Shown here: piece by piece, positions 1-6,969 of the stretch | Position numbering within the stretch: the stretch's first letter is position 1 | Layout of the letters: every line of letters begins with the position of its first letter | Origin: Roseburia sp. | GTDB lineage: Bacteria; Bacillota; Clostridia; Lachnospirales; Lachnospiraceae | DNA: 33,875 nucleotides | Assembly: GCA_023662875.1 (NCBI GenBank) | Contig: JAMPIG010000039.1 | Location: 1-33,875, forward strand | Direction of reading: 5' to 3' | Notes under the pieces: generated by a model | What the model was told of the DNA's origin: nothing | What the model saw: only the letters and a program-made list of their open reading frames with translations | The model's database searches: none | Translations under genes and position numbers: made by a program

Positions 1-54
1 TAGAGCACGCGGTTCATACCCGCGGTGTCGAGGGTTCAAATCCCCCTCTCGCTA
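1..54 (+). tRNA. tRNA-Met (CAT anticodon), 3' part, cut by window start
   Basis: The anticodon arm is a perfect 5-bp stem (8-12 with 20-24) around loop TTCATAC, giving anticodon CAT at 15-17. The T arm has loop TTCAAAT at 35-41, and the acceptor 3' strand is 47-53 with discriminator A54. No CCA is encoded. The 5' acceptor strand and most of the D arm lie before the window. CAT could also be initiator or lysidine-modified Ile tRNA; the missing half prevents a firm choice. Confidence 0.85.
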
Positions 55-64
55 GTTAAGAGAA

Positions 65-105
65 GTCCAGAAGCCTTGTAAAATAGCGCGTTCTGGGCTT
101 TTTTT
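65..105 (+). terminator. Rho-independent terminator after the tRNA
   Basis: An 8-bp stem (65-72 with 91-98, one G-U pair) is followed directly by seven T residues at 99-105. Confidence 0.8.
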
Positions 106-191
106 GATGAAATCAAAAGGTAATCAGGAATATGTTTGATAAATTTACAGGAAAGGAACGTGCAGCACATATTCTTTGCAGCGAAAAATGG

Positions 192-220
192 TTTACATTT
201 CGGCGCGGCTGTGGTAAACT
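192..220 (+). promoter_or_regulatory. Promoter for rpsO
   Basis: A -35 box TTTACA at 192-197 and a -10 box TAAACT at 215-220 are separated by 17 bp. They lie about 100 bp upstream of rpsO, which places the transcription start just before the hairpin leader. Confidence 0.6.
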
Positions 221-239
221 AACCTTATGTGATTCAGCC

Positions 240-279
240 GACACCCAGTGATCGGATGCTCCAACCGCTGCTTAGTGTC
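240..279 (+). promoter_or_regulatory. Structured rpsO leader, candidate S15 autoregulation site
   Basis: Two nested stems are visible: GACAC 240-244 with GTGTC 275-279, and CAGTG 246-250 with CGCTG 266-270. Ribosomal protein S15 represses its own mRNA by binding leader structures in several bacteria, and the position between promoter and start codon fits. The S15-binding role is inferred. Confidence 0.5.
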
Positions 280-317
280 AGGCAATTTCAAAAATAATTT
301 ATTTGGAGGAAAAGGAA

Positions 318-584
318 ATGATTTCGAAAGAAAAGAAAACGGCAATCATGAACGAGTATGCCAGAACCCCTGGCGATACCGGCTCACCTGAGGTACAGAT
401 CGCAGTTCTGACCGCAAGAATCCAGGAGCTCACCGAGCATCTGAAGGAGAACCCGAAGGATCATCATTCCCGCCGCGGTATGCTGAAGATGGTTGGTCAG
501 AGGCGTGGTCTTCTGGACTATCTGAGGAGGAAGGATATCGAGAGATATCGTGCGTTGATCGAAAAGCTTGGCCTGAGAAAGTAA
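318..584 (+). CDS. rpsO: 30S ribosomal protein S15
   Basis: This 88-residue protein is the expected length for S15, a primary 16S rRNA-binding protein of the small-subunit platform. It carries the family sequences [19 protein letters not shown] and the C-terminal [14 protein letters not shown] 318 is chosen over the in-frame TTG at 303 because GGAGGA (305-310) sits 7 bases before it and S15 proteins start close to this point. It lies directly upstream of pnp, the classical rpsO-pnp order, and behind its own promoter and a folded leader that may mediate feedback by S15. Confidence 0.97.
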   Translation: MISKEKKTAIMNEYARTPGDTGSPEVQIAVLTARIQELTEHLKENPKDHHSRRGMLKMVGQRRGLLDYLRRKDIERYRALIEKLGLRK

Positions 585-599
585 CAGCAAAGAGAACGG

Positions 600-630
600 G
601 CGGAAGGCAGCCGTCAGGCGGCGCTTCCGC
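600..630 (+). terminator. Hairpin after rpsO, weak terminator or processing site
   Basis: A 7-bp stem (600-606 with 624-630) encloses a second 4-bp stem (610-613 with 619-622). The following bases TTGTTGCG are not a convincing T run, so this may be an attenuator or an mRNA 3'-end stabiliser rather than a strong terminator. Confidence 0.45.
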
Positions 631-661
631 TTGTTGCGCGCATAAGCGGATTAAAAAACCG

Positions 662-740
662 GGAACAGAAGAAAGTCCCGAGACCACTGAAAAACATATG
701 CGGGCATGTGCTTTTCAGTAGTTTCGGTGTCTTCTGTTCC
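662..740 (+). promoter_or_regulatory. Long pnp leader stem-loop, candidate RNase III/PNPase autoregulatory site
   Basis: An 11-bp perfect stem (662-672 with 730-740) continues after a small internal loop into a second helix (678-693 with 712-727, one G-U pair and one mismatch). Together this gives about 27 bp ending 21 bases before the pnp start codon. In E. coli a comparable leader duplex is cut by RNase III and PNPase then degrades it to repress itself. The same control here is inferred from structure and position. Confidence 0.55.
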
Positions 741-761
741 TCGAGAATAAAGGAGGATACT

Positions 762-2852
762 ATGTACAAGACTTATGAGATGGAGCTTGCGGGCCGTCCC
801 CTGAAGGTGGATATCGGCCGCGTAGGCAAACAGGCAAACGGATGTGCGTTCATGCACTACGGAGATACGGTGGTGCTCTGTACGGCTACCGCGTCCGAGA
901 AACCCAGGGAGGGAATCGACTTTTTCCCGCTGAGCGTAGAGTATGAGGAGAAGATGTATTCGGTGGGAAAAATCCCCGGCGGCTTCAACAAGAGAGAGGG
1001 CAAGGCAAGCGAAAACGCAATCCTGACCAGCCGTGTGATCGACAGACCCATGCGGCCCCTGTTCCCGAAAGATTACCGCAACGACGTAACGCTGAACAAC
1101 ATGGTGATGAGCGTTGACCCCGCCTGCCGCCCGGAGCTGGTGGCGATGATCGGGGCGGCCATCGCTACCTGTATTTCCGATATCCCCTTTGACGGCCCCT
1201 GTGCCATGACCCAGGTCGGTATGATCGACGGCGAGTTTGTGATCAACCCGTCCCAGGAGCAGTGGAAGGTAGGCGACCTGAACCTGACCGTGGCTTCCAC
1301 AAGGGAAAAGGTGATCATGATCGAGGCGGGTGCGAACGAGGTGCCTGAGAATAAGATGATCGAGGCGATCTATAAGGCCCATGAGATCAACCAGACCATC
1401 ATTGCCTTTATCGACAAAATCGTGGCGGAGTGCGGCAAGAAGAAGCACGAGTACACAAGCTGTGCGATCCCGCAGGAGCTGTTCGACGAGATGATGAAGC
1501 TGGTGACTCCCGAGGAGATGGAGACGGCGGTGTTTACCGACGACAAGCAGACTCGGGAGGAAAATATCCGCGTCATCACCGCAAAGCTGGAGGAAGCCTT
1601 TGCGGAGAAGGAGGACTGGCTTGCCGTTCTGGGCGAGGCGGTCTACCAGTACCAGAAGAAGACCGTCCGCAAGATGATTCTGAAGGATCACAAGCGCCCC
1701 GACGGCCGGGAGATTACTCAGATTCGTCCTCTGGCCGCGGAGGTGGATATCATCCCCAGAGTACACGGCTCCGCTATGTTTACCCGGGGACAGACCCAGA
1801 TCTGCAACGTATGTACCCTGGCTCCCCTTTCCGAGCAGCAGAAGCTGGACGGGCTGGATGAGAACGAGGTCAGCAAGAGATATATGCATCATTATAACTT
1901 CCCTTCCTACTCGGTCGGCGAGACAAAGCCCTCCAGAGGCCCCGGAAGACGTGAGATCGGCCACGGCGCGCTGGCGGAGAGAGCGCTGATCCCCGTGCTT
2001 CCCAGCGAGGAAGATTTTCCTTACGCGATCCGCACCGTGTCCGAGACCTTTGAGTCCAACGGTTCTACCTCCATGGCGTCCACCTGCGCGTCCTGTATGT
2101 CCCTGATGGCGGCGGGTGTGCCGATCAAGAAGATGGTTGCGGGTATCTCCTGCGGCCTTGTGACAGGGGAGACCGACGACGATTTCGTACTGCTCACCGA
2201 TATCCAGGGACTGGAGGATTTCTTCGGCGATATGGACTTCAAGGTAACCGGTACGACGGAGGGCATCACGGCGATCCAGATGGATATCAAGATCCACGGA
2301 CTGACCAGACCTATCGTGGAGGGCGCGATCGCGAGATGCCGCGACGCGAGACTCTTTATCATGGATACCTGTATGAAGCCTGCGATCTCCGCGCCCAGAC
2401 CTGAGGTTGGGCCTTACGCGCCCAAGATTATCTCCATCCAGATCGATCCCGAGAAGATCGGGGACGTGGTGGGCCAGAGAGGCAAGACCATCAACGAAAT
2501 CATCGCCCGTACCGGCGTGAAGATCGATATCACCGACGACGGCAACGTATCCGTATGCGGAACCGACAAGGAGATGATGGATAAGGCTTTGGAGATGGTC
2601 AAGATGATCGTCACCGACTTCGAGGAAGGCCAGATCTTCAAGGGCAAGGTAGTCAGCATCAAGGAGTTCGGCGCCTTTATCGAGTTTGCTCCCGGCAAGG
2701 AGGGCATGGTTCATATTTCCAAGATTGCAAAGGAGAGAATCAACCGCGTGGAGGACGTCCTGACGCTGGGCGACGTGGTGACCGTGGTCTGCCTAGGCAA
2801 GGACAAGATGGGCCGGATCAGCTTCTCCATGAAGGATGTGGCGCAGCGGTAA
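762..2852 (+). CDS. pnp: Polyribonucleotide nucleotidyltransferase (PNPase)
   Basis: The 696-residue product has the full PNPase architecture: two RNase PH-like halves with an alpha-helical linker, a KH domain (about 555-615, with GQRGKTI) and a C-terminal S1 RNA-binding domain (about 622-690). It degrades RNA 3' to 5' by phosphorolysis as a trimer and acts in mRNA turnover and tRNA/rRNA quality control. ATG 762 follows AAGGAGG with normal spacing; the frame stays open further upstream, but only through the leader stem-loop. It lies downstream of rpsO and has a strong terminator about 75 bp after its stop codon. Confidence 0.98.
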   Translation: MYKTYEMELAGRPLKVDIGRVGKQANGCAFMHYGDTVVLCTATASEKPREGIDFFPLSVEYEEKMYSVGKIPGGFNKREGKASENAILTSRVIDRPMRPLFPKDYRNDVTLNNMVMSVDPACRPELVAMIGAAIATCISDIPFDGPCAMTQVGMIDGEFVINPSQEQWKVGDLNLTVASTREKVIMIEAGANEVPENKMIEAIYKAHEINQTIIAFIDKIVAECGKKKHEYTSCAIPQELFDEMMKLVTPEEMETAVFTDDKQTREENIRVITAKLEEAFAEKEDWLAVLGEAVYQYQKKTVRKMILKDHKRPDGREITQIRPLAAEVDIIPRVHGSAMFTRGQTQICNVCTLAPLSEQQKLDGLDENEVSKRYMHHYNFPSYSVGETKPSRGPGRREIGHGALAERALIPVLPSEEDFPYAIRTVSETFESNGSTSMASTCASCMSLMAAGVPIKKMVAGISCGLVTGETDDDFVLLTDIQGLEDFFGDMDFKVTGTTEGITAIQMDIKIHGLTRPIVEGAIARCRDARLFIMDTCMKPAISAPRPEVGPYAPKIISIQIDPEKIGDVVGQRGKTINEIIARTGVKIDITDDGNVSVCGTDKEMMDKALEMVKMIVTDFEEGQIFKGKVVSIKEFGAFIEFAPGKEGMVHISKIAKERINRVEDVLTLGDVVTVVCLGKDKMGRISFSMKDVAQR

Positions 2853-2925
2853 AAAGTCGGCAAAGCTGACAAAATGAATAAATTCGCTCTGTTGCGGACT
2901 TACCCATGAGTAAAAAAGATATTTT

Positions 2926-2970
2926 GCGGGCTTCCGGCGTATTTCAGAGGCGCCGGGGCCCGCTTTTATT
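2926..2970 (+). terminator. Rho-independent terminator of pnp
   Basis: GCGGGC 2926-2931 pairs with GCCCGC 2958-2963, with an inner CCGGCG/CGCCGG helix, and TTTTATT follows at 2964-2970. Confidence 0.8.
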
Positions 2971-3098
2971 CCCGCGAACAATGAGCCAAACGGCCATGCT
3001 CGCATGGACAGTTGGCGAATGTCGCGAGGGTCAAATACCCCGTCCCTTGGGGCGCTTCAAGCTTGATGCCCCGCTGCTTGCGGCGGGGTATTTGACTC
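2968..3098. repeat. Hairpin-rich interspersed repeat, copy 1
   Basis: It begins TTATTCCCGCG and contains the markers CAATGAGCC and TTGGCGAATGTCGCGAGG. It ends with a 13-bp perfect inverted repeat (3030-3042 with 3084-3096) that encloses the sequence GCTTCAAGCTTGATGCCCC. The CAATGAGCC and CGCGAGGGTCAA markers recur near 13,995-14,100, and the end portion recurs at 29,901-29,953. This supports a dispersed element rather than a unique spacer. No protein is encoded. Confidence 0.7.
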
Positions 3099-3221
3099 CG
3101 GTTATGACGATCGGAATCTTTGCGGCAGGTATGCTGACAGGATGGATTGTGGGAAAGATTCCCGTAATCGGGAAATGGTTTACGTTTCAGTAAAAGCATA
3201 TTTTTAGTAAGGAGGGTTTAC

Positions 3222-4601
3222 ATGTTATCACAGGAACTTATCAGGGAAGCGTTGTTGAGGGCGCTCTCCACAGGCGCGGATTACGCGGAGGTTTACGCGG
3301 AGCACACACAGCAGAAGACCATTAGTCTGGTGTCCGCCAGGGTGGATAAAATTGCGGATGCGGTGATCTCCGGCGTGGGAATCCGTATTTTCAAGGGAAC
3401 AAGGTGTGTGGCGGGGTCCGCTTCGTCCCTGGAGCCCGCGGCTGTGCTGGACTGCGCTGCAAAGGTGGCGGACGCGATGCAGGGAACGCCGGAAATTCAG
3501 GATCTTGTGTTGAGAGAACGTCTTTTCGGAGACATTCATCCGATTCGGATTGTCCCGGCAAGCGTGGAGAACGCGGATAAGATCGACTATGTCCGCGAGG
3601 CCTGCCAGGCGGCAAAGGGCTACAGCGAGGAGATTTCCCAGGTGACGGGAAGCTTTCTGGAGGTGGATCATAAGATCCTGATCGCCACCAGCGAGGGACT
3701 GCTTGCACAGGACAGACAGATTCGCAGCAGAGTGAGTATTTCCGCCATCGCCAGCGACGGCAGCGAGAATCAGACCGGTTCCGTGGCACCCGGCGCAAGG
3801 AAGGGGCTGGAGCTCTTCGAGGAGTTTGATCCGAAGGAGCTGGGCAAAAAGGCGGCGAAGCAGGCTGTAACCATGCTTCACGCCGGATACATCAACGCGG
3901 GGGTAATGCCTGTGGCTATCGAGAACGGCTTCGGCGGCGTGATCTTCCATGAGGCCTGCGGACATTCCCTGGAGGCGTCCAGCGTGGCGCTGGGGCAGTC
4001 CCAGTTCTGCGGCAAGCTGGGACAGCAGATTGCGAATCCCAAGGTGACTGCTATCGACGACGGCACGATTCCGGGCGGCTGGGGCTCCATGAACATCGAC
4101 GACGAGGGCACTCCCGCGCAGAAGAAGATTCTGATCGACAAGGGTGTCCTGAAGACCTATATGATCGACAAGCTCAACGGCAGACGGATGGGCATGGAGT
4201 CCACCGGAAGCTCCAGAAGACAGAGCTATCAGTATGTTCCCACCTCCAGAATGACCAACACCTACATAGCGGCAGGGGAGGACAGGGACGAGGATATCAT
4301 CTCCTCCATCGAGTACGGACTTTACGCGAAGGATATGGGCGGCGGCTCCGTGAACCCTGTGACAGGACAGTTTAACTTCTCTGTAAAAGAAGGATATGTG
4401 ATTCGGGACGGCAAAATCTGCGAGCCTGTCCGCGGCGCGAGCCTGGTAGGCAAGGGTTCGGATGTCATCATGAATATCGACATGGTAGGAAAGAATGTGG
4501 CGAGGGCGCAGGGCATGTGCGGCGCATCCTCCGGAAGCATTCCTACCGATGTAGGGCAGCCCTTGATCCGCGTATCTTCGATTACGGTTGGGGGACGCTA
4601 A
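3222..4601 (+). CDS. tldD: TldD-type metalloprotease
   Basis: The 459-residue protein belongs to the TldD/PmbA (TldE) peptidase family. The zinc-protease signature HEACGH (residues 243-248) marks it as the catalytic TldD subunit, and the C-terminal MCGASSGSIPTDVGQP is also typical of the family. In E. coli TldD and TldE form a heterodimer that threads unfolded peptides into an enclosed active site; it matures microcin B17 and degrades CcdA. ATG 3222 is preceded by AAGGAGGG. The partner gene follows 54 bp downstream, so the pair is probably co-transcribed. The natural substrate here is unknown. Confidence 0.93.
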   Translation: MLSQELIREALLRALSTGADYAEVYAEHTQQKTISLVSARVDKIADAVISGVGIRIFKGTRCVAGSASSLEPAAVLDCAAKVADAMQGTPEIQDLVLRERLFGDIHPIRIVPASVENADKIDYVREACQAAKGYSEEISQVTGSFLEVDHKILIATSEGLLAQDRQIRSRVSISAIASDGSENQTGSVAPGARKGLELFEEFDPKELGKKAAKQAVTMLHAGYINAGVMPVAIENGFGGVIFHEACGHSLEASSVALGQSQFCGKLGQQIANPKVTAIDDGTIPGGWGSMNIDDEGTPAQKKILIDKGVLKTYMIDKLNGRRMGMESTGSSRRQSYQYVPTSRMTNTYIAAGEDRDEDIISSIEYGLYAKDMGGGSVNPVTGQFNFSVKEGYVIRDGKICEPVRGASLVGKGSDVIMNIDMVGKNVARAQGMCGASSGSIPTDVGQPLIRVSSITVGGR

Positions 4602-4655
4602 CCATAAGGGTTGAGAATTGTGTGCGCCCGGTTCACGGGCAGATGGGAGAAAAAC

Positions 4656-5999
4656 ATGACATATCAGGAATTTAAGAACGCCGTGATCGCCGTCTCCGAG
4701 GAGATGAAGGTTGCGGATTATGAACTTTACTATACGGAGAGAGAGTCTATCTCCGTAGATATTTACAAGCAGGAGATCAGCGAGTACAGTACGGATACCG
4801 GTATGGGAATCTGTTACCGCTGTATCCGGGACGGAAAGGCGGGCTATGCCTCCACCGAGAACCTGACCGAAGAGGAGGCCAGGTCGCTGGTGCTGCGGGC
4901 GCTGGAAAACGCGGGCTCCATTGAGAGCGAGGAAAAGGCGTTTATCCATGAAAAAGGCGACGTATACGCTGTGCTCCCGAAGGAGGAGAGTCCGGTTCCT
5001 ACCGGCGCGGAGCTGTCCGAGGCGGCGCTTGCCCTGCAAAAGGAAGTGTACGGACAGGATTCCCGCGTGGCGGACGGCACGCAGAGCTATGCGGGCTACG
5101 CGAGTTTTTGCTGTGCGCTTTACAATTCCAAGGGTCTTGATCTGGAGGATCGCTCCTCCTACTCCAGCTGCATGGCGTCGGCCCTGGTGTCTGACGGCAA
5201 GGAAATGTACAACGGCTTCGAGGTGAAGGACGGCGTACTGGGAGAGATCGACTTAAAGGAGATCGCGGCGAAGGCCGTGGAGGACGCAGTATCGACCATC
5301 GGCGCGGACAGCATGCCCAGCGGCAAGTATAACGTAGTCTTTACAGGTCATGCCTTTGCCCAGCTTTTGAACACCTATTCCTCCGTCTTTTCCGCGGAGG
5401 CGGCGCAGAAAGGCATGTCCCTGTTAAAGGATAAGGAGGGAGAGAAGATTGCGGCGGATACGGTGACCGTCATCGACGACCCCATGCATGAGAAGAGTCC
5501 TCTCAAGAGGACCTTTGACGGAGAGGGAGTGGCGACCTATAAAAAGAACGTGATTGAGAGCGGCACGCTGAAGACCCTGCTCCACAATCTGACCACGGCG
5601 GCGAAGGCGGGAGTGAAATCCACCGGAAACGGACAGAAGGCCTCCTATGCTTCCACGGTGGGAGTCGGCCCCTTTACGCTTTACCTGAACCCGGTGGAGG
5701 GATCGGAGGAAGAGTTCCTCGCAGCGGCGGAGACCGGCGTCTGTATCAAGGATGTGTCCGGCCTGCACGCGGGGGCAAACCCCATCACGGGAGATTTCTC
5801 CCTCCTGGCGGAAGGGTATCGTTTCGAGGAAGGAAAAAAGACAGCGCCTGTGAAAAACATTACGGTTTCCGGCAATTTCTTTACACTTCTGAAGGAGATC
5901 GAGAAGGTGGGGACGGATATGAAGTTTATCCGTTCCATGAGCGGAAAATGCGGCGCGCCCTCCGTCCTGGTGAGGAATATGACGGTTGCCGGGCAGTGA
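4656..5999 (+). CDS. tldE: TldE/PmbA-type metalloprotease partner subunit
   Basis: The 447-residue product is a TldD/PmbA family member without the HExxxH metal-binding motif, as expected for the non-catalytic TldE (PmbA) half of the heterodimer. The N-terminal domain (about 1-200) and the C-terminal region ending SMSGKCGAPSVLVRNMTV match the family layout. ATG 4656 is chosen because GGGAGA lies just upstream; an in-frame extension to 4611 has no ribosome site and no family similarity. It forms an operon with the preceding tldD. Confidence 0.9.
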   Translation: MTYQEFKNAVIAVSEEMKVADYELYYTERESISVDIYKQEISEYSTDTGMGICYRCIRDGKAGYASTENLTEEEARSLVLRALENAGSIESEEKAFIHEKGDVYAVLPKEESPVPTGAELSEAALALQKEVYGQDSRVADGTQSYAGYASFCCALYNSKGLDLEDRSSYSSCMASALVSDGKEMYNGFEVKDGVLGEIDLKEIAAKAVEDAVSTIGADSMPSGKYNVVFTGHAFAQLLNTYSSVFSAEAAQKGMSLLKDKEGEKIAADTVTVIDDPMHEKSPLKRTFDGEGVATYKKNVIESGTLKTLLHNLTTAAKAGVKSTGNGQKASYASTVGVGPFTLYLNPVEGSEEEFLAAAETGVCIKDVSGLHAGANPITGDFSLLAEGYRFEEGKKTAPVKNITVSGNFFTLLKEIEKVGTDMKFIRSMSGKCGAPSVLVRNMTVAGQ

Positions 6000-6070
6000 T
6001 GGTGAAGTATGCAGTTGTAACAAATTGGAACGATCAAAACGAAAACGGATATAGAGAATTATATGGAAGA

Positions 6071-6099
6071 GGAAGCAGATGCGTCAGGCACCTGCTTCC
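6071..6099 (+). terminator. Hairpin after tldE, weak terminator
   Basis: GGAAGCAG 6071-6078 pairs with CTGCTTCC 6092-6099. The downstream T content (TTGCCGCTTTT) is modest, so efficiency is uncertain. Nothing else is recognisable between 6000 and 6232 apart from a drop in GC content. Confidence 0.5.
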
Positions 6100-6232
6100 T
6101 TGCCGCTTTTATAATGACAATATAATTTTTGCAAAGCGTGGATTCTATTGTTGTAATCAGACGACAGATGGGATAGAATTAGAAAAAAGAAAACGTTGTA
6201 AGTGGGACTGAATTTGAAACGGGAGGTGTAAA

Positions 6233-6528
6233 ATGCCTTATACAATAGATGAGATCAGGACAAAAGCAATGCCGATAGCAATTCGCTACGGTGTGGATGC
6301 ACTTAGTCTTTTGGGTTCCTATGCACGAGGTGAAGCGGATGAAAAAAGCGACTTGGATTTTTAATACAAAAGGGAAGTATGAAAGGGCTTCTTTCTTACT
6401 GTGGAATGATTGCGGATTTGGAGGATGCATTTCAGTGTCATGTTGATTTAGTGGTAAAGAATGCAATTAAAGATAAACAGTTTCTTGAAGTGATTGGCAA
6501 GGATGAGGTGAAACTTTATGAGAGGTAA
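6233..6528 (+). pseudogene. MntA-like nucleotidyltransferase antitoxin, frameshifted
   Basis: The reading frame from ATG 6233 (after GGGAGG) gives an MNT-type nucleotidyltransferase with the signature LLGSYARGEADEKSDLDF. It then meets TAA at 6362-6364, inside a run of five T residues. Reading on in the -1 frame from 6361 restores the expected C-terminal half (begins LIQKGSMKGLLSY, ends EVKLYER) up to the stop at 6526-6528. Antitoxins of this kind AMPylate or otherwise inactivate a HepT (HEPN) RNase partner, which follows with an 11-base overlap. The break looks like loss of one T; programmed -1 frameshifting is the alternative. Confidence 0.75.
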
Positions 6529-6885
6529 GAACTCAGAACGCGTGATACTGCAAAAGATGCTTCGGTATTGTGATGAGATAGAGCAGATTTTGAAAAGCAT
6601 CATTCTGACAGAGAAGAATTTGAGAATGATACAGAATTTCAGTTTGCGTGTGGAATGTGCATAATTCAGATAGGAGAGCTTGTTGCAGGATTAGATGAAG
6701 GTTTTGTAAAAAAAGATCGGTTGGCAGATATTTCTCAAAATATTTTGAAGTGTACTATTTCGAGGTATCTAAGTAATTATCAATTTGATGATAATGATAG
6801 GCGAAAAGTTTGTGCACTCTTAGACTTTAATATTAAGGACATATTGATAGAAGAGCAAAAATGGATTGTTTTAAAAAGTAAGTAA
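6518..6885 (+). pseudogene. HepT-like HEPN toxin, frameshifted and degenerate
   Basis: ATG 6518 starts a HepT-like protein (NSERVILQKMLRYCDEIEQILK) that stops at 6662. A +/-1 shift near 6593-6598 continues it as HHSDREEFENDTEFQFACGM and MCIIQIGELVAGL in another frame up to 6885. HepT toxins are HEPN RNases whose catalytic Rx4-6H (RNxxxHxY) motif lies in the C-terminal half. Here the corresponding segment reads SRYLSNYQF and lacks the histidine. With the frameshifted antitoxin partner upstream, this looks like a decayed toxin-antitoxin module. The AT-rich composition contrasts with neighbouring genes and suggests acquisition by transfer. Confidence 0.7.
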
Positions 6886-6969
6886 ATATAATGTAATACT
6901 GTCAGGGGCATGTGAAAAAATAAACATTCTTTCAAGCTTTAACAAACTGACCAACCGGAGGCTGCAGAA

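Larger units (their letters stand above)
2853..3221. other. Intergenic region pnp-tldD
   Basis: This 369-bp gap holds the pnp terminator and one hairpin-rich repeat element (listed separately). A perfect 6-bp palindrome TTCCCG-TAAT-CGGGAA follows near 3160. I see no strong tldD promoter; a TTTACG at about 3180 is a weak -35 candidate only. Confidence 0.6.

Noticed and set aside
651-2714. Very long minus-strand frame (687 codons) opposite pnp
   Set aside because: It is an antisense shadow of a certain gene in GC-rich coding sequence, with low-complexity His/Asp/Leu-rich composition. The same applies to the long minus frames opposite tldD, nrdD and the RR/kinase pair 1.
2906-3193. 95-codon plus-strand frame with a hydrophobic C-terminus between pnp and tldD
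   Set aside because: It runs through the pnp terminator and the hairpin-rich repeat, has no ribosome site, and the hydrophobic stretch is short.
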